A stretch of 46,754 nt of DNA from a virus. Both the position numbers and the translations under genes were made by a program. This document shows positions 6,893 through 15,945 of this stretch, piece after piece. Location of the stretch: IMG/VR virus record IMGVR_UViG_3300025096_000038, positions 1-46,754 of that record. One strand, written 5' to 3'. A model generated the notes under the pieces. The model had not been told where the DNA came from. It did not search any database and saw nothing but the letters and a program-made list of their open reading frames with translations. The first letter of the stretch is position 1. Each line of letters begins with the position of its first letter.

Positions 6893-7498
6893 TCACTTGA
6901 ACTCAAACTTTACTGTGGTGGAAATCTTGAAGCTAGGCACCCGTACGTGGTTGGCTAGCCCATGTTTTTTAGATTCTTTCGCATCCAAGAACCAATCGGC
7001 ATGCCCCTTCTCATGTACAATGTCGAGGAAATAGTCTGCATCTTGTCCGCAGTTAGTCGCCATCATGTGATAGATCTTCTGGTTTAATCTCTCGGTCTCT
7101 TCGGCGGAAGCCTTGATCTCTTCTGCCTTTCCAAAGCTCATGCTGCTAACATCGTGAATCATCACTGTGGCGTCTGGGTCCATGAACCGCTTACCCTGAG
7201 CGCCAAAGCTGAACAAGATTGCCCCACAGGACATAGCTTTGCCCTCGACGATGGTCGCTACTGGAATCTTTGAGTGCTTGATTGCCGAAATCATTGTCAT
7301 GAGGGCATACACTGAGCCACCGTAGCTATCGATAACCACAGGGATTACAGTTTGTCCTGTGTTCTGCGCCTTCGACATGTTTTCTGTGAAGGCTTTCGCG
7401 GATGCCTCTGTGAACTTGTTCACTCTGATTACTGTTGGCAATCCGTCTTTGAGTTCAGGCTCTTTTAATAGCGGGCTGAATGTTTTTATAATGTTCAT
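6893..7498 (-). CDS. ClpP-like serine protease (second copy)
   Basis: A 201-aa protein, close to the usual ClpP length. Motifs: IDSYGGSVYALMTM (56-69), the nucleophile Ser90 in GKAMSCGA, the catalytic His115 in VMIHDVS, and HADWFLDAKESKKHGLAN with likely Asp168. It follows the DNA polymerase III gene with a 3-base gap and is preceded by an AGGA site. Because the copy at 134-790 shares only the family motifs, the two are diverged paralogs rather than a recent duplication. It may act with a host ClpX/ClpA ring or alone; which, if either, is the prohead protease cannot be told from here. Confidence 0.88.
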   Translation of the reverse strand: MNIIKTFSPLLKEPELKDGLPTVIRVNKFTEASAKAFTENMSKAQNTGQTVIPVVIDSYGGSVYALMTMISAIKHSKIPVATIVEGKAMSCGAILFSFGAQGKRFMDPDATVMIHDVSSMSFGKAEEIKASAEETERLNQKIYHMMATNCGQDADYFLDIVHEKGHADWFLDAKESKKHGLANHVRVPSFKISTTVKFEFK

Positions 7499-7501
7499 GT
7501 G

Positions 7502-10500
7502 TTATCCTAGCAACCTAAAGTTGTGTCTAATAGATCTCGTTGAGAATCCCCAATCCGGATCATAGTTTAGCCGGCTCATGTAGGGTCGATTAACCTGTAC
7601 TGAATCGTACGGCTTAACGCCCCAGCACCTAATCCGGGTGAGTTCGTTATTACTATCAATGACTTCCAAGACCCAATAGAGCTTTCCGTTCTTCGTCTTT
7701 CTCTCGGTCACCTTGCGGGGAATGAACCAACACAACTGCAACTCCTCATCGAACTCAGAGATTGGTGGGACAAACTTCTCTTTCAGCTTCTCAATCGTCT
7801 CTAAGTTGATCACAAGGTTGATCGGGAAGATGCCGGTCAAGTCTGTCTTGAACTGGATTATTTCCTCTTCGGAGAAATCGCCTTCGGGCTTATACGTTTC
7901 CATATTCTCGGCTAGCTTCTTCAAGTTCTTCGGTCTTTCAACCACACATGCAGACCAGAAGTGCTTGCGTCCCGTAAACCTATCATCGATAATGTTGTCT
8001 AGGGCTCCGCCTCTGCAGAGAGCATCGAGAGCTTTCTTGTTGAACTTGCTGTACGATACTCCTTCACGGAATAGCAGATCTTCTGCGTTAGTGAATGGTC
8101 GGTTGTCTAGAATCTGCTCAATGGCGCTCATGCCGAGCCCCTTGATAGAGGTCAGCGGCTGAATGAGGGTCTTCCCATCGTCGCTAATCTCCCACACGGT
8201 ACCAGACTTGTTGATATCCAGCGGCGCGATATCGAATCCATACTTCTTTGCAATATTGATCGCCTTCTCTTTTCTACTCTCCGGCTCTTTGTCGAGGAAT
8301 GCTGCCATCCACTCTGCGGGATAGTAGTTCCACAACCAAGCACACTGGAACGAGATGATGCTGTAAGACACGGCGTGTGATTTATTGAAGCCATAGCCGG
8401 AGAAGAACTCGAACTTATCCCACAGGCTATTTGCAGCATCACTGTCGATACCGTTTGCCTTGCAGCCGTCAACGAACTTAACTCTAAGCTTGGTTTTAAT
8501 GCCACCCTTACCAGTTCCCTTCTTGGTCAGCACCTTACGGAGCATGTTGCCCTCGTCAAGTGTCAGCCCACCAAGCTTATGAGCCAGTAGAGCAATCTGC
8601 TCCTGAAAGATGAGGAACCCGAAAGTCTCTTCGGTGATCTCGCGAGCGTCTTCTGATAAATACGACACGTATTGTGGATGTCTTTTCGCCTCCACATAGT
8701 CAGTGTCAACACCAGCGGACAATGGTCCGGGGCGAAAAATCGAGGTTACAGCTGAGATATCAACTATGCTTTCGGGCTTTGCTTTCTTGCAGAAGCCCTG
8801 CGCGCCCTGCTCTGTGAACTGAAATATGCCAGCCCACCTCCCCGCGTGGAAAACGTTTTCATAGACCTCGCTATCGCTCATGTTGATAGTGTCTGGATGT
8901 AGGTTTTCGTCGTAGTACTCTCGAACCTGTTCAAAGGTTGGTTCAACTACCCCGTGATGGCGGCGCAGAATGTGTTCGATGCAACCCTCCATCATCTTAA
9001 GAGTAGAGAGCCCAAGCAAATCGAACTTAATGAAACCCATCGGCTCAAGGTGTCGAACGTTCTGTCCTTCTGCCCACGGAGACTGACGTACACCACCGGA
9101 GTTGATTAGCGGCATGTACTGGTCGAGGTTCTCAGCAACCACCACCCCACCAGCATGTCGCGAACATGACCGGACTTGCCCCACGAGCCCCTCAACACGG
9201 GCGCGCACATCGGGATACTTTGTAAGAAACGATTGCAGGGTTGGTGAAAACTCTATTACCTCTTCCCAAGTCGGCACATAAACACCTGCCTTAATGCCAT
9301 GTCTCTGTTTCGCTGCTGGTGTCGCTTCGCGGATCATCGTGCTAGTAACACTGTTGACCTCTGTGAAAGGAATGCCGTGGAGCTTTGAGATGTCCTTGAT
9401 AAGAGATTTCAATTGGAGAGTGTTCCAGTTGGAAATGGGAGCGACCGTATCTTCACCCCACATCTCGACAAGACGCTCCTTAAGTGCCATGCTATCAGAT
9501 ACATCATAATCAATATCAGGGTAGTCAGTAGCGTCCGAGCGCAAGAAGCGCGAGAACAGAAGCCCGTGCCTAATCGGATCAACTTGTGTAATCCCGAGAG
9601 AGTAAGCCACTAACGAGCCGGCTGCTGACCCACGTCCTGGACCTGCCAACATCTGCGTAGTAGCTTCGTCGGCGATTGCTTTCATCGTTAGGAAGTACTT
9701 TGAGAAGCCACGGTCATCAATAACATTAAGCTCGTGTTTGAGGCGCTCCATGTATTCTGAGTTCTTGTGTAGATTTCTCTGCCTCAAACCCTCTAGAGCA
9801 TAGTTTACTAGCGCCTGCGTGGCGGTAGTATCAGCCGGAACAACAAAATCGGGCAAACGTACGGTTGTGTCGGGGAAGAAGCTCTCAATGCGATTGTGTG
9901 CGATGTCGTATGTCTCAGTAATGCTGTTCATCACCAAGTCATCATCATATTCAAAGCCTGTCGATTTGCAATAGTTCTTATAACTGTCCCACATTTGGTC
10001 GCCGTTCTTGGGATAAAGCTCATACCCAATCTCTTCCACACCTGATGGGAGTTCTGAGCCCTCACCCCACGATGGAGTACCGCGCCCAAGCCAGCCTAAG
10101 CGTTTGTACATCTCTCTATCTCTCCATGCGTCTGGGTTCGGATAGTGAGAGTCCGCAGTAGATATAAGCTTAACGTCAAACTCTGCTGCAACCTGAATAA
10201 TGAGTTGGTTAAGCTCATGCTGTGCTGGAATATTGTTCCACTGCAGTTCTGCGTACCAGCGATCACCGAAGACCTCTTTCATTCGCGCTGTCGTTTCGCG
10301 CATGTCGTTTAGTGCGGCTTTGCTGTCTGTGCCTGTACGCTCACCCTCGTCATCATAAATACCATTTTCCCAGTAGTTGCCCGCGTATACACCGCCCAAA
10401 CAGGCGCTCGCTGCTATGACCCCTTCGCTATATTTTGCGAGCAGTTCATAGTCCATGCGAGGATAACGGTAAAAGTTCTCACTCTTGTAGCTCTCCGAAA

Positions 10501-10939
10501 CAAGTTTAAAGAGATTGTTAAGTCCAGTTTGATTTTGTGCTAGCAGAATAAGATGCCTGCGTCGACGGAGAATGTCTTGGCTCTTCTTGGTTGTGCCCTC
10601 ATCTTCAACTGAGGCTCCCGAAGCTTTCTGCTTTGCTGCCGATCTTGAGCGCTTCTTATCTGCCATGGCTGCGTCGTATTCTTCGCGCCACTCTGAGACG
10701 GAGGGGATAAAGTATGCCTCAACCCCAAAGATAGGCTTGAAGTCCTTACCTTCAGACTGCATCTTCTTTGCGTGTAATACTTGAGCAGCTAGCCCGTTCA
10801 TATTACCGTGATCCGTGAGCGCTAACGCATCTCCACCGTTCTCAAAACAATAATTCATGTGGGCATCTGGGTACCCAATCGCATCAAAAATCGAACCTGC
10901 TACACTGTGGGCGTGAAGCCCTACGAACTTAATCGTCAT
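7502..10939 (-). CDS. dnaE: DNA polymerase III alpha subunit (family C replicase)
   Basis: A 1145-aa protein, the length of bacterial DnaE. Domains: N-terminal PHP (residues 1 to about 270) with metal-site residues His9, His11, His44, Glu74, Cys180, Asp263 and His265; the palm with GPGRGSAAGSLV (433-443), the catalytic aspartates Asp477/Asp479 in YPDIDYD and Asp640 in IKFDLLGLSTL; RHAGGVV (594-600); the fingers with YGFNKSHAVSYS; an HhH region; and a C-terminal OB-like domain. The intact PHP site could give metal-dependent proofreading, since no DnaQ-like gene is visible here. The gene starts inside the end of the nucleotidyltransferase-like gene (11-base overlap). Typical T4-like phages use a family-B polymerase, so a Pol III replicase is notable. 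Confidence 0.95.
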   Translation of the reverse strand: MTIKFVGLHAHSVAGSIFDAIGYPDAHMNYCFENGGDALALTDHGNMNGLAAQVLHAKKMQSEGKDFKPIFGVEAYFIPSVSEWREEYDAAMADKKRSRSAAKQKASGASVEDEGTTKKSQDILRRRRHLILLAQNQTGLNNLFKLVSESYKSENFYRYPRMDYELLAKYSEGVIAASACLGGVYAGNYWENGIYDDEGERTGTDSKAALNDMRETTARMKEVFGDRWYAELQWNNIPAQHELNQLIIQVAAEFDVKLISTADSHYPNPDAWRDREMYKRLGWLGRGTPSWGEGSELPSGVEEIGYELYPKNGDQMWDSYKNYCKSTGFEYDDDLVMNSITETYDIAHNRIESFFPDTTVRLPDFVVPADTTATQALVNYALEGLRQRNLHKNSEYMERLKHELNVIDDRGFSKYFLTMKAIADEATTQMLAGPGRGSAAGSLVAYSLGITQVDPIRHGLLFSRFLRSDATDYPDIDYDVSDSMALKERLVEMWGEDTVAPISNWNTLQLKSLIKDISKLHGIPFTEVNSVTSTMIREATPAAKQRHGIKAGVYVPTWEEVIEFSPTLQSFLTKYPDVRARVEGLVGQVRSCSRHAGGVVVAENLDQYMPLINSGGVRQSPWAEGQNVRHLEPMGFIKFDLLGLSTLKMMEGCIEHILRRHHGVVEPTFEQVREYYDENLHPDTINMSDSEVYENVFHAGRWAGIFQFTEQGAQGFCKKAKPESIVDISAVTSIFRPGPLSAGVDTDYVEAKRHPQYVSYLSEDAREITEETFGFLIFQEQIALLAHKLGGLTLDEGNMLRKVLTKKGTGKGGIKTKLRVKFVDGCKANGIDSDAANSLWDKFEFFSGYGFNKSHAVSYSIISFQCAWLWNYYPAEWMAAFLDKEPESRKEKAINIAKKYGFDIAPLDINKSGTVWEISDDGKTLIQPLTSIKGLGMSAIEQILDNRPFTNAEDLLFREGVSYSKFNKKALDALCRGGALDNIIDDRFTGRKHFWSACVVERPKNLKKLAENMETYKPEGDFSEEEIIQFKTDLTGIFPINLVINLETIEKLKEKFVPPISEFDEELQLCWFIPRKVTERKTKNGKLYWVLEVIDSNNELTRIRCWGVKPYDSVQVNRPYMSRLNYDPDWGFSTRSIRHNFRLLG

Positions 10940-11822
10940 CTATTTCTCCCTCTTTATATGGTAACTTAACATGGCTGTGAGGTTTAATCAAGTCATTTAT
11001 TGGTTTTTTTATAAAGTTTTCTGATCCAAGGAAGCTCTTATAACCTTCCCAAGTCGTGATATCGTAGAACCAATCAGCTCTTTCCACGTGAGCGTCAGTG
11101 GTGCAAACAGCATCGAAAATCTCTTCAAAATCAAAGTGGCGGGCCGACCACCTCTCATGGAGAGGGAGCTTCTCGGTGGGTATCTCGCCGGGAGGAGGGT
11201 TGAGAAACTGTCTGGTTGTTTGTTTGTTGACATGACGGCGGCAATGAATGTAATCTTGCCCAAACATAGTAAACGGAAGAGGAATGTTGTCCTTTACGGT
11301 TTTTCCCTCGTGTGTCATAAACCAGTTCTTAGTCGTGTCGGAGATCTTCAAGCGTTGGCGCCTGATGTTGTACACATTGTGAGCATTCATAGGAAAGGAG
11401 ACATAGTATTTATCGGGCACAACCCATTTAGATATGCGAGTAGCTGTTCTCCACGCACTGTTAATCCCGTGCAGGATGGACCAGCCATAGCTATCGCGGC
11501 GATCACGATCCTTCGGATGAATGGGGGTATAATATATTGGAATCTCTCGACGATGTTCGCTGGAGAATCTTATGTGTGGGTTCGAAAAGTACACAGGATC
11601 GTAGATCCATTCACCGATGATTGTACGGATTATCGGTGCGGTATCGCCGTTGGCAACAATCCAGATCGTCTGGCAGCCCGCTAACGCACACTCATAAACC
11701 GCTTTCTGAATAGCGGTGAATCCGGGGTCAACGGGTAATAGGTACTCTGGTGTAGCTACGTCGTAATCCGTCTTCAATCCGGCAACGGGGATAATCCCGG
11801 CTAAATGTGAACTAGCTGTCAT
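10929..11822 (-). CDS. Nucleotidyltransferase-like (GT-A fold) protein
   Basis: A 297-aa protein. The N-terminus (IIPVAGLKTDYDVATPEYLLPV, then AIQKAVYECALAGCQTIWIVAN) follows the pattern of sugar-nucleotide pyrophosphorylases: a G-rich NTP-binding strand-loop, a P-x(2)-LLPV segment, and a helix with the IWIVA strand. The usual Lys of the PK motif is absent and the Asp of the metal site is not obvious (DKYYVSFPMNAHNVY may be its counterpart), so activity could differ. The C-terminal 100 residues are charged with no motif. It overlaps its upstream neighbour by 4 bases and may prepare an activated sugar or modify DNA or virion parts; substrate unknown. Confidence 0.6.
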   Translation of the reverse strand: MTASSHLAGIIPVAGLKTDYDVATPEYLLPVDPGFTAIQKAVYECALAGCQTIWIVANGDTAPIIRTIIGEWIYDPVYFSNPHIRFSSEHRREIPIYYTPIHPKDRDRRDSYGWSILHGINSAWRTATRISKWVVPDKYYVSFPMNAHNVYNIRRQRLKISDTTKNWFMTHEGKTVKDNIPLPFTMFGQDYIHCRRHVNKQTTRQFLNPPPGEIPTEKLPLHERWSARHFDFEEIFDAVCTTDAHVERADWFYDITTWEGYKSFLGSENFIKKPINDLIKPHSHVKLPYKEGEIDDD

Positions 11823-12763
11823 AGGTAACTTATTATTCTTTTATAGTTTTGACTACTTTCTGGAAGGCTTTCAATAAGAGTTTCTTTGTCTTCTTGCGCA
11901 ATCGTAATCTTAGGGGAGGATGGGAGTGTGTTCTGTGGTTTCTCAATTCTCTTGCGGCCAAGATTACTTGTTCTAAATTTATAGTACTTCGCATGACCGT
12001 ATTTAGGGCAATATCCGTTAAAAAGACCCTTCATTCCCCTTGTTTCCATTTCGTTGATCAGTTTAAATCTTGCCATCGTCTCCGAGAAATCAAATTCTCT
12101 GAGTTGTGTTTCCGATAAGTGCGAAACCGTGCACACATCTTTGACGGCTGTTTTGCCATCGATACGATCTGATGAGTAAAACCAAATTTGCTTGACAAAT
12201 TCATCTTCTGTTTCGATATAGTCGATTTCATGCTTACCTCCACGATTGAACGCTATCCAATCATAACATATATAATGGCGCTCCGCAACAACTTTCTCTA
12301 CTATGCCGGCGCAATTGTTATCACCAAAATAATGCATCTTGTCAAATCGGATCTCTGCGATTTTAGAATATTCGTTTGAACAGACGATAGCATCGCCATC
12401 ACACCTGATATTCTCGCATAGATTACTCAGAGGAGCCAACCCTGCGAGAGACAATATAAACAACAGACGATCCCAAAGAAGAGTTTGGGGAGAACCTACC
12501 ACAAAAGACTCATCGTGTGTCGCCAGAGTTGTTGGCTCGTTAACTAATTCGAGACAAGACAAATCGTAAGACGGCGACAAGTGATCAAACCGAAAGGGTA
12601 TATCAAACCCAGTATAGAACACTGGTAACTGGTGCTTAAAAGCATACAGGAGAGCGCGAAGGCTTGAGCCTACTACTATCTCTTCATATTCACGGATCGC
12701 AACAGCACGACTGGCCGGCTGCTGTGCAACAACACGATTTAGTGGTTGGTCGTTCCTCTTCAT
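11819..12763 (-). CDS. Unknown protein with possible dinucleotide-binding N-terminus
   Basis: A 314-aa protein. The start at ATG 12763 is supported by a GGTGGAG site although it lies 74 bases inside the endolysin gene; no later in-frame start is convincing. After 25 residues it shows EEIVVGSSLRALLYAFKHQL, which resembles the beta-alpha unit of FAD/NAD-binding oxidoreductases (but with GSS rather than GxGxxG), followed by PVFYTGFD. The middle and C-terminus have no motif I know; the last 50 residues are Ser/Pro-rich. It sits directly before the nucleotidyltransferase-like gene (4-base overlap), so the two may act in one pathway. Confidence 0.55.
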   Translation of the reverse strand: MKRNDQPLNRVVAQQPASRAVAIREYEEIVVGSSLRALLYAFKHQLPVFYTGFDIPFRFDHLSPSYDLSCLELVNEPTTLATHDESFVVGSPQTLLWDRLLFILSLAGLAPLSNLCENIRCDGDAIVCSNEYSKIAEIRFDKMHYFGDNNCAGIVEKVVAERHYICYDWIAFNRGGKHEIDYIETEDEFVKQIWFYSSDRIDGKTAVKDVCTVSHLSETQLREFDFSETMARFKLINEMETRGMKGLFNGYCPKYGHAKYYKFRTSNLGRKRIEKPQNTLPSSPKITIAQEDKETLIESLPESSQNYKRIISYL

Positions 12764-13664
12764 TCTCCACCTCTTCTAAAAGAGTTTTTATATCTAAACC
12801 CGCGCAATCAATCTTATTCTTAGAAACATGATAGTGGCTAACAAATCCCTCGAACGTTCCGTATTTCACACTCTGCTCGTACTTTGTTGAGGTGTTGCCA
12901 AACTGAGTTAACGGCGCATTGTAAGGAATTTCCAATCCATTATGTATCGCTTTCCAAAGCGCTTTAAGTGCTGCTATCTGCACTGGATAAAAGTCTGTGA
13001 AGTCTGGTAGTTCCTCTCCCTGACATCGGGCGCCAGAGACAATCGGTCTTTCTCCATGCCCGTTTTCAACATACCAATCTTGGTATTTTGGGTAATAGGC
13101 ATTCGAGATTTCTACTCCCACTGACGCTCTATTTGCACGCTCAGAGCCAGCGTGCCAGCATGCATGTTGCATATCAACAGTCTGGTAGATTGTTCCATCG
13201 TTGTCGATGAGAAAGTGGACTGAGATTCCTCTATTGTCTAAGACTCTCTGGCATGAGCGTGAGTTCAAGCACACATCCCAGTGGTTCACGAAATAGCGAA
13301 TGTTCCTCTTGGGGCGGCTGCTATAGTCATAATAGGTGCCGGGGGAAGCCTTGTGTCCCGACTCCTCAGACCACAATACAACCTTTTCCCACTCAATCGG
13401 AATAAAGTCGCCGGCATATACAATGTAATTTGAATACTTCTCGTTTTCTGGCTTGTGCTCAGAAATCGAAGCCTGCCTCTCTGTCCAGATCCTACGAAAA
13501 GTCATCGGACCCACGAGCCCGTCAACAGATAGTCCTCGCTCCCTTTGCCACTTCTTAACTGCCCGAACTAATTTATCGTCGTAATATTTCTCCCCGAACC
13601 AAGAGGGATCCCACCCTAACTTAGTACCTGAAGCTTCGTTATAAAAGTCTTTATCAATTGGCAT
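12690..13664 (-). CDS. Endolysin: zinc N-acetylmuramoyl-L-alanine amidase with Cys-rich tail
   Basis: A 324-aa protein from ATG 13664 (GGAG 10 bases before). A peptidoglycan-binding module is at about 28-60 (VRAVKKWQRERGLSVDGLVG). The Amidase_2 domain covers about 120-295: FVNHWD gives zinc ligand His128, HFLIDNDGTIYQ the central strand, HACWHAG the active-site region, and His279 with Cys287 (8 apart, as in T7 lysozyme) the other ligands. It cuts the amide bond between muramic acid and the peptide in the host wall. The last 14 residues hold two Cys triplets (311-313 and 320-322), which is unusual, and this tail is encoded where the next gene overlaps. No signal peptide, so a holin elsewhere is expected. 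Confidence 0.9.
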   Translation of the reverse strand: MPIDKDFYNEASGTKLGWDPSWFGEKYYDDKLVRAVKKWQRERGLSVDGLVGPMTFRRIWTERQASISEHKPENEKYSNYIVYAGDFIPIEWEKVVLWSEESGHKASPGTYYDYSSRPKRNIRYFVNHWDVCLNSRSCQRVLDNRGISVHFLIDNDGTIYQTVDMQHACWHAGSERANRASVGVEISNAYYPKYQDWYVENGHGERPIVSGARCQGEELPDFTDFYPVQIAALKALWKAIHNGLEIPYNAPLTQFGNTSTKYEQSVKYGTFEGFVSHYHVSKNKIDCAGLDIKTLLEEVENEEERPTTKSCCCTAAGQSCCCDP

Positions 13665-13684
13665 GTCATGGTTGCTCCAAACTC

Positions 13685-13966
13685 TCAATCATTGAGAATC
13701 GCTATAACGTAATTATCTTGTATAACACTAATTGTACCTTTTGCAGTGTCGATTTGTTCTACCATTGTATTGTCAATGACGATTTCAGCACCTACAACCA
13801 GAGTTTCCGCGAATCTGACATCATCTGCCCAACTTACAACTGAGGCTGTTCTGTGGCGTGACTCTTTTGGTTTAAAATCCGCTGGCAGAAGAATTCCTGC
13901 TGGGCTTTCTTCTGTTTCTGTTCTCATTGAGGTTATTTGAACATATCTGTTAACTGGTTTGACCAT
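13685..13966 (-). CDS. GroES-like co-chaperonin
   Basis: A 93-aa protein matching the size and pattern of GroES. Seen: an N-terminal strand (VKPVNRYVQITSM), a mobile-loop-like segment (TEESPAGILLPADFKPKES), the central ASVVSWA strand, VGAEIVIDN and the closing strand DNYVIAIL. It would cap the host GroEL, as T4 gp31 does, so that the phage major capsid protein can fold. It starts behind an AGGAG site and lies between the ribonucleotide reductase and endolysin genes. Length is close to GroES (97 aa); assignment rests on pattern, not alignment. Confidence 0.8.
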   Translation of the reverse strand: MVKPVNRYVQITSMRTETEESPAGILLPADFKPKESRHRTASVVSWADDVRFAETLVVGAEIVIDNTMVEQIDTAKGTISVIQDNYVIAILND

Positions 13967-13980
13967 TATTTCTCCTTTTA

Positions 13981-15945
13981 TTAAATTATGCAGCTTTCGC
14001 CATCACAGAACTTCGTGCCCTGCGCTTCGCCACTATCGATTCGTTGGATCGGTGTGATCTTTTTGCTCATCGCTTTGTATTCCTCTTGTGAGATCGGCTC
14101 ATAAGGTGCCTGTTTGTAGCCAGTTTCCTCATACTTTAGAAAAGACACTGCCTTAAGGCGCGTTTCATACATTTCTAAAGCATCTTTAATCTGAGTAGCC
14201 TCTTCCTCGTTGAAGGTAACTGTGACTGATACAGAATTATCTGCCCAGTAGTGCTGGTATTGTGCTGCAATCTCCAGTTGCTCCCACATACTAACACTCT
14301 TCTTGCCCTTTGTGAAGTGGGGCTCGTGAATAGGGAATTCCACCACATCTGTGTTTGGCGTGTAGGCGTCTTCCTCCACCTTATATCCTGCCTCTTTGAG
14401 GCGCTCTAACACATTTGAGTCCTTAGAGAATCTGATGCGACGAATGTAGTACTCGCTCTCTGGAAAGTGTATTCCCGGTGTCGACCCGTTAAGTAGCGAT
14501 ACTGTGCCGGAAGGCTTAATCGAGGTCATCCTTACGGACTTGGGAATACAGAGCCAGTTAGAGTATTCTTCGTCCAACTCTTGAACGTATGCATAAGCTT
14601 TATCACACCACTCATACATTGTACGTCGTCCATGCTTATTAAACGCCTGCACTACACCAGACTGCGAAAGTCCAATGCGTCTGTTCTTGAGCATCTTTGC
14701 GTTTGTCTCTGGCCAGTGCGTGTTCGACAAGGTAATAGTTTTACCGTAAAGATATGCAATCTTTAGTGTTTTTAAGTAATCTTCTAGATCCTCGTGCTTA
14801 GCCGGGAAAGTCTCACAAAGGCAGCAAAGCTCGGCATCTTCCAGTTGCTGCTCTACACAGGGGTTAAAGCCGGCCACGTTAGCATCGTCTAAGCGTGTGC
14901 CATCTTTAAACCGTCCTTTGGTTCTGGCGTTGTTCATCCAGATGTATCCGGGTTCGCCGTTCTTTTGCGATTGCTTGGCATGCCAGGTGTAATCCATTCC
15001 AACAACAGCGTTGAAGGAGTTGTTTGAGCCCCAGCGATGATGGTATAGTTTTTCTTGATCGTTCTTCATCTGGAGATATTGCTTATCGTCGTGGGTACCC
15101 ATCGCTAGCGCGGCGGAACGTCGAACGTTTCCAGATACGACGCAACGTCCGATGAGATTCTCTGTGTCAACGATGTCTACAGATGTGATGTCTCCTCCGA
15201 CTTTCGAAGTGTACAGTTCGATCAGATTGCGATGGAGTTCCTCAAGAGGACCAGAGCCGCTCGATGTGCCGCCGAAACCCTTGATGAGGGCGCCAAAAGG
15301 CCTGATAGCTGAATAGTCAAACTTTGGCACCTTGCTTCCAAAGAAGAAGCCATCGAGAAGGAGGTGAACCGAATCCACCCAGCCCTCACGTGAGTCAGCA
15401 ATGATGTGTACGTCATCAGTGTACTGTGGCTCTTGAATCGTCAATGTGCCGGCGCCCTCTGTGTCGAAACCCACGCCAATACCAAGCATTAGTGCATCCA
15501 TCATCCATGCGAACAGATAGCCGCCTTTCTTTGCTATCTCGCGAGTAGAGCGAAAAGCGCAGTTGAATAGACCAGCGGCAGTCTTCTCTTCGACGAACTT
15601 GGTGCCCATCATCCAGAGTCCGCGTCCGGGCGGTGTCCACTTTAGGTGGAACAATCTGTCGTATGCGTCTTTTGCTGTGCGCTGTGCCTTTGAGTCGTTC
15701 CATTCCAGCCCCAAGCGCACAACGTGCTCTTTCTGAGTATTAAACATCCCCTCCACAACTCTGCGACATGTTTGGTACCACTCTTCTGAACCTGTGGCGT
15801 CTGGATCAAACTCGTTAAGCCGGCGCGAGTAAGTGCGTTTGTAAGTAACGTACCCAACAGGCCCCCAAGGCACATCTTTGTCTTTGTAGGGATCGACAAA
15901 GGAATCGGATAATCTGAATTTGCGTGTATTGGCTAGTGTTCTCAT
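13981..15945 (-). CDS. nrdJ: Adenosylcobalamin-dependent ribonucleotide reductase (class II, monomeric)
   Basis: A 654-aa enzyme that reduces ribonucleoside triphosphates to deoxynucleotides. Seen: LKWTPPGRGLWMMGT (101-115), FNCAF with Cys129, the radical-site loop NPCVEQ with Cys363, further Cys374, Cys375 and Cys377, PSGTVSLLNGSTPG with the conserved phosphate-binding residues, and a C-terminal redox pair Cys647/Cys652 in CDGESC. This is the Lactobacillus RTPR type, slightly shorter than the 739-aa enzyme. It needs vitamin B12 from the host, but no NrdB partner. The gene begins 4 bases after the helicase stop with AGAAGGAAA as ribosome site, so both are on one transcript. The thioredoxin-like protein at 3803 may regenerate it. 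Confidence 0.95.
   Translation of the reverse strand: MRTLANTRKFRLSDSFVDPYKDKDVPWGPVGYVTYKRTYSRRLNEFDPDATGSEEWYQTCRRVVEGMFNTQKEHVVRLGLEWNDSKAQRTAKDAYDRLFHLKWTPPGRGLWMMGTKFVEEKTAAGLFNCAFRSTREIAKKGGYLFAWMMDALMLGIGVGFDTEGAGTLTIQEPQYTDDVHIIADSREGWVDSVHLLLDGFFFGSKVPKFDYSAIRPFGALIKGFGGTSSGSGPLEELHRNLIELYTSKVGGDITSVDIVDTENLIGRCVVSGNVRRSAALAMGTHDDKQYLQMKNDQEKLYHHRWGSNNSFNAVVGMDYTWHAKQSQKNGEPGYIWMNNARTKGRFKDGTRLDDANVAGFNPCVEQQLEDAELCCLCETFPAKHEDLEDYLKTLKIAYLYGKTITLSNTHWPETNAKMLKNRRIGLSQSGVVQAFNKHGRRTMYEWCDKAYAYVQELDEEYSNWLCIPKSVRMTSIKPSGTVSLLNGSTPGIHFPESEYYIRRIRFSKDSNVLERLKEAGYKVEEDAYTPNTDVVEFPIHEPHFTKGKKSVSMWEQLEIAAQYQHYWADNSVSVTVTFNEEEATQIKDALEMYETRLKAVSFLKYEETGYKQAPYEPISQEEYKAMSKKITPIQRIDSGEAQGTKFCDGESCII

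Noticed and set aside
12194-12222. TTGACA with 17-base spacing to GATATA on the plus strand
   Set aside because: No plus-strand gene follows; one such match in 46 kb is expected by chance.
12317-12345. TTGACA, 17 bases, GATAAC on the minus strand inside the 11819-12763 gene
   Set aside because: The -10 box matches only 4 of 6 bases and lies mid-gene far from a start, so it is likely chance.
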